NCBI GenBank assembly: GCA_903772945.1
Contig: CAICTM010001003.1
Span: 1-40,069 of the forward strand
Direction: 5' to 3'
From: Seminavis robusta
Lineage: Eukaryota > Bacillariophyta > Bacillariophyceae > Naviculales > Naviculaceae
DNA: 40,069 bases
Part shown: positions 38,715-40,069 of the stretch, one piece after another
Numbering within the stretch: the first letter of the stretch is position 1
Layout of the letters: each line of letters starts with the position of its first letter
Position numbers and translations under genes: made by a program
The notes under the pieces: generated by a model
Seen by the model: the letters and a program-made list of their open reading frames with translations, nothing else
The model's database searches: none
Told to the model about the DNA's origin: nothing

Positions 38715-40069
38715 ATGAAGATTGCAAAAGACGCATACACCAGCTTCGAGTCTAAGCTGCGCGACAAACCAATCCTTCCTCTATCGACCTCAACGATGAT
38801 GCGAAATCGACGATTCTCGCTCTACCACCTACAAACTCGCACTGTTCCAGCAGATGCTAACAGCGCCAAGTACACCTTCAAGGTCAAAACATCAATGGAT
38901 CTGAGACTCCACGTCAGACCATCAAGTGGGCTGGACGCATGAGAAGGTCTTCGTTGGCTCGCCATTCTACGCCTACCGACAAACATAACCTCCTCAAGGA
39001 GATGACTTCTAGCTCTGAAAGAGCAGTTACGAATCTACTGTGCAGGCCACCGTGAAGTACGTTGGAATGGCCTTGCCCAGATTGCAGTCAACCGATTCCT
39101 CCACGGACGTACGTGGTGGTGAAAACGAAGCCACTTTCCAAGCACGTTTCCAGGCTGCCTGGAACGGAGCAGCTCAGCCTGCTTTGGACGACCCTGACAT
39201 TACGTTTGGCTAAATGCCTGTATCGAAGCGGTCTGTCCCTACAAGGCTCTTGAAAGCAGAAACGCTTCATGCGGCAAGATGCGTAAGCCTCTGATATGTC
39301 TACTCGGGCTTATGTCAACAACCTCAGTCGGATGAACACCAATGAACTTCCTCGTCTACACACCTTTTGGACCAAACCAAACGTTGAACCATGAGAAAGT
39401 CATTGACATTGTTTGTCATGGAATTCCACGCTCGTGGATGAAGAAGATGGACGAACACGACTTTCGATCCTTTCTCAGCTCCTATCGGAGAAACCATTGG
39501 ATTCTGCGAACCATGGAATCCTCCGAAGACTTTGACAAGGGCGGTGATGCCAGCAAGCTCCTACGAAGAAGAACAACCAGCAAGAAGTACAAGTCTACTC
39601 GCACAACGACCACTCTTCCAAGAACGAAGATAAAATGTGCGACTACCACGAGTCCAGCACTAACAACACTGCTGCTGCATGACTTTGAAAGAAGCTCAAG
39701 GCCAAGTCTCAGTCCTCGTCTGACAACGATAAAAGCCAGCGTACAACAAGAACCAGACTTGGAAACGCAAGTCGACGACGCCAAGACCTACAACAAGAAG
39801 GAACTCTCCGTCCTCATGAAGAAAGTTTCCAACGCTGGCGGTCAAGGCTGATCGAAGAAGAAAAGCGAATGCAACCTGTTGCCAAGCGCAAGTCTGACAA
39901 CTCCGACAACGAGGACAACTCCTCTGTTGGATCCATCAACATGATGGACAAGAAGATGGCTGCGTGTTGACAAGGCGCTTGCCGAATCGACTTCAATCAT
40001 TCGGACGGAGAGATCTCCGTCTGAGGATTAGGCCAGGATGATGATTCAACGGAAACCTGTTCCGATTTG
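38715..40069 (+). pseudogene. Degenerate retrotransposon gag region (copia-like), running off the right edge
   Basis: Pieces of one gag-like protein lie in different frames: MKIAKDAYTSFESKLRDKPI from 38715, GGENEATFQARFQAAWNGAA in 39055-39213, and from ATG 39342 a stretch with TPFGPNQTLNHEKVIDIVCH and GIPRSWMKKMDEHDF. The last has the gag layout of a hydrophobic helix followed by (I/L)P-x-SW-x-x-x-M. A zinc-knuckle-like remnant, KMCDYHESSTNNTA, is in another frame at about 39631. A charged tail (KRKSDNSDNEDNSS) stops at about 39970. The frames are broken many times, so this is a dead copy. Protease, integrase and reverse transcriptase would lie past the right edge if present. Confidence 0.65.

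Noticed and set aside
1..40069. tRNA, rRNA or CRISPR features
   Set aside because: I saw no cloverleaf with conserved A/B boxes, no rRNA text and no spaced direct-repeat array; a tRNA could still be missed by eye.

Overview
The window looks like nuclear DNA of a diatom, most likely a pennate one. This is inferred from gene content, not from a database match. Genes are intron-poor; where introns occur they are about 90-120 bp with GT-AG ends. Several products are of kinds familiar from diatom genomes: a CHASE-like receptor nucleotide cyclase, a one-pass membrane leucine-rich-repeat (LRR) receptor, a secreted protein with a Hint module, a reductase with a possible plastid-targeting presequence, and a copia-like gag remnant. 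Non-coding DNA is dotted with the short palindromes ACCGGT/GGTACC and GCTAGC/CTAGCTAG.

Left part (1-13.6 kb). A minus-strand receptor-type cyclase runs off the left edge and carries an apparent frameshift (1-1909). After a gene-poor stretch come a Cys-rich Hint-domain membrane protein (4801-6861, minus) and a large pogo/jerky-like DDE transposase (7521-10736, plus). The transposase's apparent C-terminal extension is in another frame (up to 11097). Next is a divergent pair of small unknown genes (11289-11744 minus, 11979-12350 plus).

Middle (13.6-31.5 kb). A carbonyl-reductase-like short-chain dehydrogenase (SDR) (13639-14610, minus) has upstream of it a foldback/tandem-repeat block. Inside that block sits a 222-bp Tc1/mariner-type miniature inverted-repeat transposable element (MITE) with a reconstructable TA target site. 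Two secreted von Willebrand factor type D (vWD) proteins (16518-17516 and 18409-19380) form a recent tandem duplication. They are followed by one uninterrupted 2788-codon gene (20272-28638). It encodes a membrane protein made of three different short-repeat families, one of them FPPPP-containing. A second SDR (28759-29639, minus) is broken by a 35-bp insertion, and next to it is an intact three-exon SEC62 gene (30336-31542).

Right part (31.5-40 kb). A three-exon LRR receptor-like gene (32545-34820, minus) is followed by a long gene-free stretch. Then come a decayed copy of an unknown gene family (36856-37485, minus), an unknown ORF (37751-38287) and a degenerate retrotransposon gag region that runs off the right edge.

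The genes do not form an obvious pathway. Several act at the endomembrane system or cell surface (SEC62, vWD pair, Hint protein, cyclase, LRR receptor and perhaps the repeat protein), but this is not evidence of functional linkage. The most unusual object is the giant repeat protein.
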